DNA of 21,609 nucleotides, taken from JBHIDJ01 sp046760105. GTDB lineage: Bacteria; Pseudomonadota; Gammaproteobacteria; Acidiferrobacterales; SPGG2. The notes under the pieces were generated by a model, which did not search any database, was not told where the DNA came from, and saw nothing but the letters and a program-made list of their open reading frames with translations. Position 1 is the first letter of the stretch. Each line of letters starts with the position of its first letter. The stretch is taken from contig JBHIDJ010000046.1 of the NCBI GenBank assembly GCA_046760105.1, positions 1 to 21,609 on the forward strand, given 5' to 3'. Of the stretch, positions 7,837 through 14,846 are shown one piece after another. The position numbers and the translations under genes are program-made.

Positions 7837-8793
7837 ATGGCAGAGGCGAAACACTGTCGGGTGCTCATCTTGGGTTCGGGGCCAGCGGGTTATGCGGCCG
7901 CTGTTTACGCCGCGCGCGCGAATCTAGAGCCCGTCCTCATCACCGGCATCGAACAGGGCGGCCAACTGATGACCACGATCGACGTAGACAATTGGCCCGG
8001 CGACGTCTCGGGTTTGCAAGGACCAGGGCTTATGGACCGCATGCGCCGCCATGCGGAGCGCTTTAACACCGAGGTTATCTTCGATCACATCAACAAGGCC
8101 GAGTTACGTGCGCGTCCATGTCGGCTGACTGGCGATGCCGGCGTCTACACCTGCGATGCGCTTATCATTGCCACCGGTGCCAAGGCGAAGTATCTGGGTC
8201 TACCCTCGGAAGAGGCCTACAAAGGCAAGGGCGTGTCTGCTTGCGCCACCTGCGACGGTTTCTTCTTCAAGGGTCAGAAGGTGACAGTTATCGGTGGTGG
8301 CAACACCGCCGTGGAAGAAGCGACCTATTTGTCGAACATCGCCTCGCAAGTAACGCTCGTTCACCGACGCGAGGAGTTTCGCGCGGACGCCATCCTGGTC
8401 GATCAGCTCATGGGGCGAACCAAAAACGGCGGCAATATCAAACTCGAGCTGAACTACGTGGCAGACGAGATCCTGGGTGATGAGACAGGTGTGACTGGAC
8501 TTCGCATTAAGCATGTGAAAGACGGCTCCACCAAAGAGCTGGATGTGCAGGGTGTGTTTATCGCCATTGGTCACACACCGAACACTGAGCTCTTCGCTGA
8601 TCAGCTCGAAATGAAAAACGGGTACATCGTCACCAATGCCGGCTGCAATGGCGATGCCACCGCAACGAGTATCCCTGGCGTGTTTGCCGCCGGCGATGTA
8701 CAAGACTATGTCTATCGCCAGGCGGTGACGTCGGCCGGAAGCGGTTGCATGGCCGCCCTGGATGCGGACCGTTACTTGAAGGAGCATGGATAG
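7837..8793 (+). CDS. trxB: Thioredoxin reductase
   Basis: FAD flavoenzyme that transfers electrons from NADPH to thioredoxin in the cytoplasm. The 318-residue product shows the FAD dinucleotide fold at the start (LILGSGPAGYAAAVYAARA), the redox-active pair C136-A-T-C139 followed by DGFF, and the NADPH fold VTVIGGGNTAVEEA. The basic HRREEFRA segment contacts the NADPH phosphate, and the closing FAD segment is GVFAAGDVQDYVYRQAVTSAGSGC. Length and spacing are typical of low-molecular-weight bacterial TrxB. The ATG at 7837 has GGAG ten bases upstream. trxB near ftsK is conserved in gammaproteobacteria. An Smr-domain gene follows closely on the same strand. Confidence 0.97.
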   Translation: MAEAKHCRVLILGSGPAGYAAAVYAARANLEPVLITGIEQGGQLMTTIDVDNWPGDVSGLQGPGLMDRMRRHAERFNTEVIFDHINKAELRARPCRLTGDAGVYTCDALIIATGAKAKYLGLPSEEAYKGKGVSACATCDGFFFKGQKVTVIGGGNTAVEEATYLSNIASQVTLVHRREEFRADAILVDQLMGRTKNGGNIKLELNYVADEILGDETGVTGLRIKHVKDGSTKELDVQGVFIAIGHTPNTELFADQLEMKNGYIVTNAGCNGDATATSIPGVFAAGDVQDYVYRQAVTSAGSGCMAALDADRYLKEHG

Positions 8794-8863
8794 ACCTCCG
8801 GCTCGCCGTCGTAAACGCTTGCCGTATCTGCTACGTATACTCCGTTTTACGGGTTCAGTCGCC

Positions 8864-9406
8864 ATGACGGATCGAAGCAAACACAAAGAACAGCGAGACG
8901 GCTTGTTCCGTGATGCCGTCAGCGATGTGCAGCGGCTTAAGCAGGACCGCGTGCCGCCGTTTCGCGCACGCCGCAAACCTGTTCCCGAGCAATCGCTACG
9001 CGACGCGCATGAAGTCATGCAGAGCCTGCTCTCGGGCGAGCACGATCACGTCGAGGTCGAAACGGGAGAAGAATTGCTGTTCGTGCGGTCCGGCGTGCAG
9101 TCGAGCGTTTCCCGCAAGCTCCGGCGCGGCCACTACGCGATCGAGGCCGAGCTCGATCTCCACGGCCAGCGGGTGCCGGACGCACACGAGCTGATCAAGC
9201 GATTCCTGCGCGACGCCCGCTTACAAGGCAAGCGTTGCGTGCGGATTATTCACGGAAAAGGTTTAAGTTCCGATGATAAACTACCGATTTTAAAGGGAAA
9301 AGTTAGTGTTTGGTTGCGCCGGAAGGATGAGGTGCTTGCCTTCTGCTCAGCCACCCCCAACGACGGAGGCACAGGGGCTGTCTACGTCCTGTTGAAGAAG
9401 AAGTAG
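8864..9406 (+). CDS. Smr-domain protein (putative endonuclease)
   Basis: Soluble protein of about 180 residues with a C-terminal Smr (small MutS-related) domain. The domain's two signatures are present: LDLHG at 97-101 and HGKG at 130-133, followed by LKGKVSVWLRRKDEVLAFCSA. Smr domains bind or nick nucleic acids; some bacterial and eukaryotic members act in ribosome rescue by cutting mRNA, but the role here is not shown. The N-terminal part is basic and low in structure and includes the family-typical FRDAVSDVQRLKQDRV. The frame is open from 8786, overlapping the trxB stop. ATG 8864 is preferred because the protein then begins like other members and because an AAGGAG only one base from 8786 is too close. 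It is convergent with the cyclase gene, whose stop lies six bases away. Confidence 0.88.
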   Translation: MTDRSKHKEQRDGLFRDAVSDVQRLKQDRVPPFRARRKPVPEQSLRDAHEVMQSLLSGEHDHVEVETGEELLFVRSGVQSSVSRKLRRGHYAIEAELDLHGQRVPDAHELIKRFLRDARLQGKRCVRIIHGKGLSSDDKLPILKGKVSVWLRRKDEVLAFCSATPNDGGTGAVYVLLKKK

Positions 9407-9412
9407 CCCGCG

Positions 9413-11083
9413 TCAGTTTGGGTCGGTATCCAGCCCGGGAATATCGACCGGATCCGGGACAGCGTATACCGTGACCGGCTCACCACGCCCCCGCACCGGC
9501 GCCTCGTACCGTGGGAAGCGGGAAAGATCTATCCCCGCACGCTCCGCCGTTATCGCCGACACCACCAGTGTGCAGTCGTACACCTTCGACTGGTCTTCCA
9601 ACCGGGCGGCAATATTGACGTTATCGCCGATGGCCGAGAAGTTCGGCGACGACGGCGGGCCCATGGTGCCGACGATGGCGTCCCCGCTGTGGATACCTAT
9701 GCCGATGCGGAGTGGCTCACTCAGCTCCTCTGCCAGCCTTTCGCTGAGCGCCTTCAGCCTGCGGGCCATCTCAACCGCGCCTTGCAACGCCTGGCGACAG
9801 CCAGTTTCTAGGCCTGAGCGCAAACCGTACAAGCCTAATAGACCGTCGCCATGGAATTGCGCGTAATGTCCGCCGGTCGCCTTAAGCGCGGTAGAAATCT
9901 CGGCGAAATACTGGTTAAGGATGAACACCACATCGTACGGAAGGCGATCTTCTGCAAGCCGCGTCGAGCCCCGCAAATCGACGAACATCATCGCTACGCG
10001 CTGCTCGCGCCCGGTGACCCCACCGAATCGATCGATCTCGGTCGCACCCAATTGTGCGGGCAACAGCGGCGTGACGGACACATCGCGACGGGGCCGCGTT
10101 TGACAGGCGAGACGTACATTGGGGGCTGCACCGATGCGGCGTAGCGCGGTCGCCTCCATTACCGAGGGAGCTGCCAAATCGTTCAACCCCTCGCCTACCC
10201 GTATTCGGCAAGTAGTGCAGCGGGCACGTCCACCGCACACGGAGGCATGAGGGATCCGTGCTGCTCGCAGCGCCTCCAGCACCGTTTGTCCAATTGGGGC
10301 AGCGATGGTCCGTCCTGCCGCGTGATGAATGTGGTAGCTGGGTTTACGGGTGTGCAAGCTATAGCGAAGCAGCCGTGCACCGAGCACGGCCGTCAACAGC
10401 CCAGCCAGCGCCCAAAGGACCTTTGCCTCGAGGCCCAGGATAAGCGCGCGCTGATCGGCGGTGGCGGCATTCCAGCCAGCAAAGATCGCCTGCCGTGCGT
10501 CAGGATCGATGATTAACTCGTCCGTTTCGAAACCAGCACGCACAAAACCGAACAACGCCAGCGCCGGGAGCAAAACGGCCACCCCGTAAAGGTAAGGCCA
10601 CGCTTTTGGGTACCAGCGCTTCAGCCGCAACCAGTAGTGCAAGCCAACACACAGATGGCCCCACACCACCAACAAAAGAATCGGCTGTTTGATCCTGTAC
10701 CATGGGTTGGTCCACAGCACGGTGACGACGTACCGGTAGCTCACGTCGAACCCGAGCAGCTCCTGATTGATTCGTGTGCCAATCACGTGACCCGCGAGCA
10801 AGACCGGAACCAGCAATCCCAGACCCAGTTGCAGGGCCTCCCAGGCTGGCATGCGCAATGTCCGCCGCCGGTAAAGTGAGCGCAACGCGAGCAGGAAATG
10901 CGTTGCCAATGAGCCGTAAAGCGCGATGGTACCGAGCGGGTTCTGCCAGACCGAGGCGTTGAAATAGCGAAATGCCTCCATGGCATCCAGCGACAGCAAC
11001 CCCAGGGTGTGGTTGGTCAGATGCGAAACAACGTAGGTCGCCAGAATCAGACCGGTCCAGAGTCGCAGGCGTCTTTCTAGCAT
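9413..11083 (-). CDS. Membrane adenylate cyclase with haem-type anchor and 2Fe-2S domain
   Basis: A three-part signalling enzyme of 556 residues. Residues 1-245 hold about six membrane helices with histidines H25 (or H21), H62, H99 and H143 (or H149), matching the tetra-histidine pattern of dihaem-b succinate dehydrogenase anchors. Residues about 250-340 are a ferredoxin-like 2Fe-2S domain with C283, C289, C292 and C327. Residues about 358-545 are a class III nucleotide cyclase: metal aspartates D369 and D413, and the catalytic Asn/Arg pair in VNIAAR. The expected base-recognition lysine position is Q409. Sinorhizobium meliloti CyaC has this architecture and was shown to respond to quinone redox state, so cAMP synthesis gated by the respiratory chain is a strong inference. 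The ATG at 11083 precedes the first helix directly. The ParB-like gene lies 129 bases upstream. Confidence 0.9.
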   Translation of the reverse strand: MLERRLRLWTGLILATYVVSHLTNHTLGLLSLDAMEAFRYFNASVWQNPLGTIALYGSLATHFLLALRSLYRRRTLRMPAWEALQLGLGLLVPVLLAGHVIGTRINQELLGFDVSYRYVVTVLWTNPWYRIKQPILLLVVWGHLCVGLHYWLRLKRWYPKAWPYLYGVAVLLPALALFGFVRAGFETDELIIDPDARQAIFAGWNAATADQRALILGLEAKVLWALAGLLTAVLGARLLRYSLHTRKPSYHIHHAAGRTIAAPIGQTVLEALRAARIPHASVCGGRARCTTCRIRVGEGLNDLAAPSVMEATALRRIGAAPNVRLACQTRPRRDVSVTPLLPAQLGATEIDRFGGVTGREQRVAMMFVDLRGSTRLAEDRLPYDVVFILNQYFAEISTALKATGGHYAQFHGDGLLGLYGLRSGLETGCRQALQGAVEMARRLKALSERLAEELSEPLRIGIGIHSGDAIVGTMGPPSSPNFSAIGDNVNIAARLEDQSKVYDCTLVVSAITAERAGIDLSRFPRYEAPVRGRGEPVTVYAVPDPVDIPGLDTDPN

Positions 11084-11212
11084 CAGCTTTTCCCGCCAGG
11101 CGATGACAGGAGTGACATCTCACTATCTAAGACCCGGGCCGTTGCCGAATGATTGCAAAAAAAGACGATGGCGGCCGCTCCATGCTGTCTTTATCCGCCC
11201 CCGGCGCGACGT

Positions 11213-12166
11213 TCAAGCCTCAGATACCACACCACCGGTGCGAGCCAGATCCGCCGCACCAATCTTTCCCGGATCAAAGCGCTGGGCGGCGCGTCCCGCT
11301 TTATCAAGCGCCTCCCCGATCGGCATTTTGACACCGCGACGAAAGCGAAGCGGATTGATACGCGCAACCACGAGATTTCGCAGATACGGGCTCTCCAGAC
11401 CCTGCGCCTTGAGTGCTTGCACGAGCTCGGTCACGCGATCATCGATCGCCAGCAGCTGCTCCGCATATCCTTCTCGCTCTTCGAGTGCCGCCGGCAGCAG
11501 CTTGTTGAGAAAGCGGTCGCAACGCTTGAGCAGAGGATGGTAGGCACCACCGGCGAAGCGACCGCGTTGCTCATAGGAAAGCCCCAACGTGAGAAATGCG
11601 GGTTCGTCGAATTCCAGCGTGAGGTCCTTCTCGCGCAGCCCCGGCAACGACTGCAAGTGGCGCGCGAGCCGAATCACTTCCAGGGACTTTTCCCGAAGGT
11701 TATGTGCCTTCTCGACGTTGAGCGCGAGAATTAAACGTGCCACCTCCTCTTCCGTCACCACCAGCGCCGTGATCGAACGTGCGCCAAGCTGTTTCATCGC
11801 ACTCGCGCGATGATGGCCGTTCGGGGTTTGGTAACGCCGGCGTTCGACACGAAACGCGATCACCGGGTCGAGAAAGCGACCGGTCTTCGCTATCACATTC
11901 GTCAGGCGTTTTACATGTGCATCCGAAAGCCCGCGCTGATACGGCGTAGGCTCAACGAGCTCGAGCGGCAACACCGCCAATACCAACCACCGACCACCAA
12001 GCGGATCACGATAGGGGGCGAGCGCCTTGCCGCCATCGCGTTCTATGTCGCTGCATAGCGCCTCGACCGAGGCAGGCACGCGAGCCGCCGTTTGACCGGG
12101 CGTCAGGCCAGTGGGTTCTGGTGGCTTCGACTTTCTGCGGCGCGTGGTTTTCTTTGTTGTTGCCAT
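11213..12166 (-). CDS. ParB N-terminal-domain protein, stand-alone
   Basis: A 317-residue soluble protein. A basic, probably disordered tail (1-20) leads to a ParB/sulfiredoxin-type fold at about 55-145. It contains PYQRGLSDAHVKRLTNVI and the motif NGHHRASA (116-123) at the place of the nucleotide-binding GERRxRA box of true ParB. The remainder is helical, with conserved-looking LALNVEKAHNLREKS and NLVVARINPLRFRRG. No parA, parS-like array or replication gene is near, and I see no clear helix-turn-helix, so classical partitioning is unlikely. I recall uncharacterised proteins of this form in other bacteria, but the function is unknown. The start is ATG at 12166. It is upstream of the cyclase gene on the same strand, so cotranscription is possible. 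Confidence 0.8.
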   Translation of the reverse strand: MATTKKTTRRRKSKPPEPTGLTPGQTAARVPASVEALCSDIERDGGKALAPYRDPLGGRWLVLAVLPLELVEPTPYQRGLSDAHVKRLTNVIAKTGRFLDPVIAFRVERRRYQTPNGHHRASAMKQLGARSITALVVTEEEVARLILALNVEKAHNLREKSLEVIRLARHLQSLPGLREKDLTLEFDEPAFLTLGLSYEQRGRFAGGAYHPLLKRCDRFLNKLLPAALEEREGYAEQLLAIDDRVTELVQALKAQGLESPYLRNLVVARINPLRFRRGVKMPIGEALDKAGRAAQRFDPGKIGAADLARTGGVVSEA

Positions 12167-12416
12167 CGCGGTACCCGGAGCGTCCTCGGTGGCATTATGC
12201 TAACAGGAAAAGCTGCAACAGGTAATTTAAAGGATGGCTTGGGCGTGAGTTACTTAGCCTGGGATGTCCTCAAAAGCTATCTAAACCAAGGACCAAAACG
12301 TTGTCTTTGTTTTTCATAAGGCCATCATTTCGGCAATTACGTATACTGCTGTGGGGAACTTCCCAACGACTGAGCCCACCAAATATTGGAAGATCAACAA
12401 CACAGGAGCCACCTTG
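12167..12416. other. Divergent intergenic region, ParB-like gene / YHS gene
   Basis: The longest gap in the window (250 bases). It must carry the promoters of the minus-strand ParB-like gene and the plus-strand YHS gene. A TATACT at 12342-12347 is a plausible -10 box for the YHS gene, without a convincing -35. On the other strand CATAAT (12199-12194) could serve the ParB-like gene. A short open frame (12213-12319) starts MLTGKAATG but has no family resemblance and is probably noise. AGGAG at 12404-12408 is the ribosome-binding site of the YHS gene. Nothing else was recognised. Confidence 0.4.
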
Positions 12417-12860
12417 ATGATCAAAAGATCAATCCTGATAGTGATGGGTTTACTGTTACTGGTACCGCTAGCGTACGCCAAAAAACCGCCCATTTTTGCA
12501 ACAGCGGAAGGCGCGATTCGCGGTCACGACCCCGTGGCCTATTTCACGGCAGGAAAACCGGTAAAAGGCGATAAGCAATATTCGTTCGAGTGGAGCGGCA
12601 GTAAGTGGTATTTCGCAAGCGCCGACAATCGCGATCGCTTCAAGGCCAACCCGGAGAAGTATGCGCCGCAGTTCGGTGGTTACTGCGCATATGCGGTTTC
12701 CCGTGGCTATACTGCCACCACCGTTCCTGAGGCCTGGACAATTGTCGACGACAAGCTTTATCTAAACTACAGCCTCGGTGTGCGTCAACGCTGGCAGCGA
12801 GACATTGGCGGGAATATCGCAAAGGCGAATAAGAACTGGCCGGGTGTGTTGAACGAGTAA
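12417..12860 (+). CDS. Exported YHS-domain protein
   Basis: A 147-residue protein. Residues 1-21 are a clear signal peptide (two lysine/arginine residues, then a leucine-rich core ending L-A-Y-A before KK), so it is probably periplasmic. The rest is a YHS domain: GHDPVAYFTAGKPVKGD (36-52), then FEWSGSKWYFASADNRDRFKA and the NPEKYAPQFGGYCAYAVS segment. YHS domains are small metal- or haem-associated modules found in transporters and oxygenases. For stand-alone exported forms the function is not established. The single cysteine in the GGYCAYA segment is the only candidate thiol ligand. The ATG at 12417 is preferred over the longer frame from 12351 because it has AGGAG eight bases upstream and begins the signal peptide. 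Confidence 0.85.
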   Translation: MIKRSILIVMGLLLLVPLAYAKKPPIFATAEGAIRGHDPVAYFTAGKPVKGDKQYSFEWSGSKWYFASADNRDRFKANPEKYAPQFGGYCAYAVSRGYTATTVPEAWTIVDDKLYLNYSLGVRQRWQRDIGGNIAKANKNWPGVLNE

Positions 12861-12883
12861 ATTCGTGAAATTGCGATGAGTTG

Positions 12884-12913
12884 GCGCCCTGACGCCTCCT
12901 ATAAGGAGGGCGC
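12884..12913. terminator. Candidate stem-loop between convergent YHS and ispF genes
   Basis: GCGCCCT (12884-12890) pairs perfectly with AGGGCGC (12907-12913). An alternative inner pairing uses CGCCTCCT with AGGAGGGCG. The element lies between the ends of two converging genes, where a bidirectional terminator is expected. There is no T-tract on either side, so it may act with Rho, protect RNA ends, or have no role. Confidence 0.35.
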
Positions 12914-12922
12914 GTAGAAATG

Positions 12923-13414
12923 TTATGCGTCCTTGGCTGATTCACTCTCCAATAAAGCAATCGCATGCGCCGCGATGCCCTCCTCTTTTCCGAGGAAACC
13001 CAGCTTTTCTGTACTCGTAGCTTTGATATTGATGCGGTCTTGCAGGATGTCGAGATCAACTGCGATGTTTTCACGCATTGTAGACAAATATGGTGCCATG
13101 CGTGGCGCCTGTGCGACGATAGTGCTGTCGACATTAACGACGCGCCAGCCATGATCCGCGATCGTGTCTCGCACCTGACGTAATAGCTCGCGGCTGCTGA
13201 TCCCCTTATAGTCAGGATCGGTGTCTGGGAAATGACGGCCGAGATCCCCGAGACCGGCGGCGCCGAGGCAGGCATCACAGACAGCGTGAATCAAGGCGTC
13301 CGCATCGGAATGGCCTTTCAGACCTTTCGGATAATCGATCCGCACGCCGCCCAAGATCAGATCCCGTCCCTCGACAAGCGGATGAACGTCATAACCGTAT
13401 CCGACTCGGATCAC
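12923..13414 (-). CDS. ispF: 2-C-methyl-D-erythritol 2,4-cyclodiphosphate synthase
   Basis: MEP-pathway enzyme that cyclises CDP-methylerythritol 2-phosphate with release of CMP, on the way to isopentenyl diphosphate. The 163-residue length is normal for this trimeric zinc enzyme. The start GYGYDVHPL supplies the metal ligands D9 and H11, and the third is H43 in LIHAVCDACLGA. KGHSDADAL, GLGDLGRHFPDTDP and KATSTEKLGFLG are family blocks of the active site and nucleotide pocket. The ATG overlaps the ispD stop by four bases (ATGA), so translation is coupled. It is last in the carD-ispD-ispF group and convergent with the YHS gene. Confidence 0.97.
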   Translation of the reverse strand: MIRVGYGYDVHPLVEGRDLILGGVRIDYPKGLKGHSDADALIHAVCDACLGAAGLGDLGRHFPDTDPDYKGISSRELLRQVRDTIADHGWRVVNVDSTIVAQAPRMAPYLSTMRENIAVDLDILQDRINIKATSTEKLGFLGKEEGIAAHAIALLESESAKDA

Positions 13415-14133
13415 GCTTGCTCCTGTTGCTGCTGTTGCAAGAATAGTTCTGCTAACGCCAGATCTTCGGTCAGCGTAATCTTTATATTATCAGCATGTCC
13501 AGCGACAACCCGCGGTCGACCGCCCACGTGCTCAACGGCAGCCGCTTCGTCCGTGACAACCACACCGGCTGACAATGCCTGTTCTAAGGCGACCCTAAGT
13601 CTCTCCAACGGAAATAACTGTGGTGTTAGCGCACGCCAAAGGTTGGTGCGGAAAACCGTTTCGAGAATGGCTTGTGAGTCATCGGTGCGTTTAACCGTGT
13701 CGGAAACCGGCAAAGCGAGCAAACCACCGTCCTCATGGCCACGCACCTCGGAAATAAGCTTGTCAATGTCTGTGTGTCGCACACACGGGCGCGCAGCGTC
13801 ATGGACCAGCACCCAGTCCGCACTGCTTGCGTGCGTCCTTAGTACCTTAAGCCCATTGAGCACCGTATCAGCACGGGTGGCACCGCCCGCGAACGTGCCC
13901 AAGAGCTTGGATAGTTTTGCTGGCTGGCTTTCCATCGCCGGCCAGTGCTGGTCGTCAGCGGCGATCCCGACCAGTACACCCTCAACCCTCGGGTGAGCAC
14001 AGAGCCGCTCGAGGGTGTGCAGAATAACCGGCCGACCTAGCAGCGGTAGATACTGTTTGGGGCGGGAAGTCTGCATCCGGGATCCGCTGCCCGCTGCGGG
14101 TACAACGGCCCAGATCCTGGATGCACTGTTCAA
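13411..14133 (-). CDS. ispD: 2-C-methyl-D-erythritol 4-phosphate cytidylyltransferase
   Basis: Transfers CMP from CTP to methylerythritol 4-phosphate, two steps before IspF in the MEP pathway. The nucleotide-binding signature VPAAGSGSRM sits at residues 11-20 with R19. LVHDAARPCVR is the conserved metal and substrate region, and DEAAAVEHVG and KITLTEDLALAE close the domain. The 240-residue length is normal. The start appears to be TTG at 14133: an in-frame TAG lies a few codons upstream and no ATG or GTG fits, and there is no good Shine-Dalgarno. carD ends 26 bases upstream on the same strand, so ispD is probably read from the carD promoter. E. coli instead has ftsB upstream of ispD. Confidence 0.95.
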   Translation of the reverse strand: MNSASRIWAVVPAAGSGSRMQTSRPKQYLPLLGRPVILHTLERLCAHPRVEGVLVGIAADDQHWPAMESQPAKLSKLLGTFAGGATRADTVLNGLKVLRTHASSADWVLVHDAARPCVRHTDIDKLISEVRGHEDGGLLALPVSDTVKRTDDSQAILETVFRTNLWRALTPQLFPLERLRVALEQALSAGVVVTDEAAAVEHVGGRPRVVAGHADNIKITLTEDLALAELFLQQQQQEQA

Positions 14134-14159
14134 TGTTGCGCTAACAAATAGCTAAAGTC

Positions 14160-14672
14160 TTAGGCAGCGCGGACTTCAACGTGATTACGGATACTGTCAA
14201 TCGCGTCTTGCGCAGGAATTCCTTGGACAGCGGCAACCTCGTTTGCTAGAAAAATGCTCGCCGTCTTCAGTAACATGGATTCTTCGAATGATAAGCCGGA
14301 CTGCTTCTTCCAGCGCATCAGGTCGCGCACCACCTCACCCAGCTCCAAGCAGGAGCCCGAGTTGATTTTGCGCTCCAGCTCCCGACAGCGATCCGTCCAG
14401 TTGCCGCCGGTGACCCGTTGGTTGCCTTTAGCCGATAGTATTCGGAACAAGTCCTTGATTTTGCGAATGCTTAATAGCGGGCGAAGCCCGCTTCTGTTGA
14501 CGTTCGCGTGTGGAATCTTAACCGTCATCTGAGTCTCTGCGATCCGGATGACAAAACAGGGATCGCATCTACCGCTGATGAATACATCCTCAACGTTCTC
14601 GATGATCCCGACACCGGCGGAAGGATAAAACACAGTGTCGCCGACTTTGAAGTTGTGTTGCCGTTTTCTCAT
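14160..14672 (-). CDS. CarD/CdnL-family RNA polymerase-binding regulator
   Basis: A 170-residue protein with an N-terminal RNA polymerase-interacting domain (about 6-65). It includes FKVGDTVFYPSAGVGIIENVED, MTVKIPHANVNRSGLRPL, and a helical C-terminal domain. W92 in GGNWTDRCRELERK aligns with the tryptophan that wedges into the promoter bubble in Mycobacterium tuberculosis CarD (W85). VVRDLMRWKKQSGLSFEESMLL is also family-typical. Such proteins stabilise open complexes at many promoters, notably rRNA. The ATG at 14672 has GGAGA about nine bases upstream. It heads a group with ispD and ispF and diverges from mfd, whose own polymerase-binding domain has the same fold. Absent from E. coli; seen in many other bacteria. 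Confidence 0.92.
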   Translation of the reverse strand: MRKRQHNFKVGDTVFYPSAGVGIIENVEDVFISGRCDPCFVIRIAETQMTVKIPHANVNRSGLRPLLSIRKIKDLFRILSAKGNQRVTGGNWTDRCRELERKINSGSCLELGEVVRDLMRWKKQSGLSFEESMLLKTASIFLANEVAAVQGIPAQDAIDSIRNHVEVRAA

Positions 14673-14846
14673 TCCCTACTCTCCGGTAATTCTTCTATGG
14701 AGGTCAGTACTTATTGCGGAATTATGCGGCATTACTTTAAATTATGCCCATAACCTTACATTTATGCAAGGTTTTTTTAGACGAGCGTGATTCGAACAAC
14801 ACCATGTTTAGAATAGGCAGTTTCGCGCCTGTCAGGATCCTAAACA
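14673..14846. promoter_or_regulatory. carD/mfd divergent region with phased TTATGC repeats
   Basis: This 174-base region separates carD (minus) and mfd (plus). TTATGC occurs at 14722, 14742 and 14762, exactly 20 bases apart, the first two within ATTATGC. A variant, TTATTGC, lies at 14711. On the carD strand the same motif reads GCATAAT, close to a sigma-70 -10 box. A hairpin with a T-tract on the plus strand overlaps the third copy. AGGA at 14834-14837 is the likely ribosome-binding site for mfd. Confidence 0.5.
14752..14778 (+). terminator. Hairpin plus T-tract in the mfd upstream region
   Basis: AACCTT (14752-14757) pairs with AAGGTT (14768-14773) around a ten-base loop. Seven T residues (14772-14778) overlap the 3' arm. 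On the plus strand this has the form of a small intrinsic terminator 70 bases before the mfd start codon. The stem is AT-rich and weak. It could be an attenuator if mfd transcription starts upstream, or simply AT-rich promoter DNA. Confidence 0.35.

Noticed and set aside
8200..9018. 272-codon open frame opposite trxB and the Smr gene
   Set aside because: It is antisense to the catalytic region of trxB and has arginine/serine-rich composition with no family features.
11111..11124. AGTGA-CATC-TCACT dyad upstream of the cyclase gene as a CRP site
   Set aside because: A CRP site needs six bases between the half-sites and TGTGA/TCACA arms; here the spacer is four and the arms differ, so cAMP autoregulation cannot be claimed.
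11157..11183. Terminator after the ParB-like gene (minus strand, ATGG/CCAT stem then seven T)
   Set aside because: The stem is only four pairs around an eight-base loop with four bases before the T-run; too weak to call.
12213..12319. Small open frame starting MLTGKAATG in the ParB-like/YHS spacer
   Set aside because: No ribosome-binding site, no family likeness, and it lies in a region that must hold promoters.
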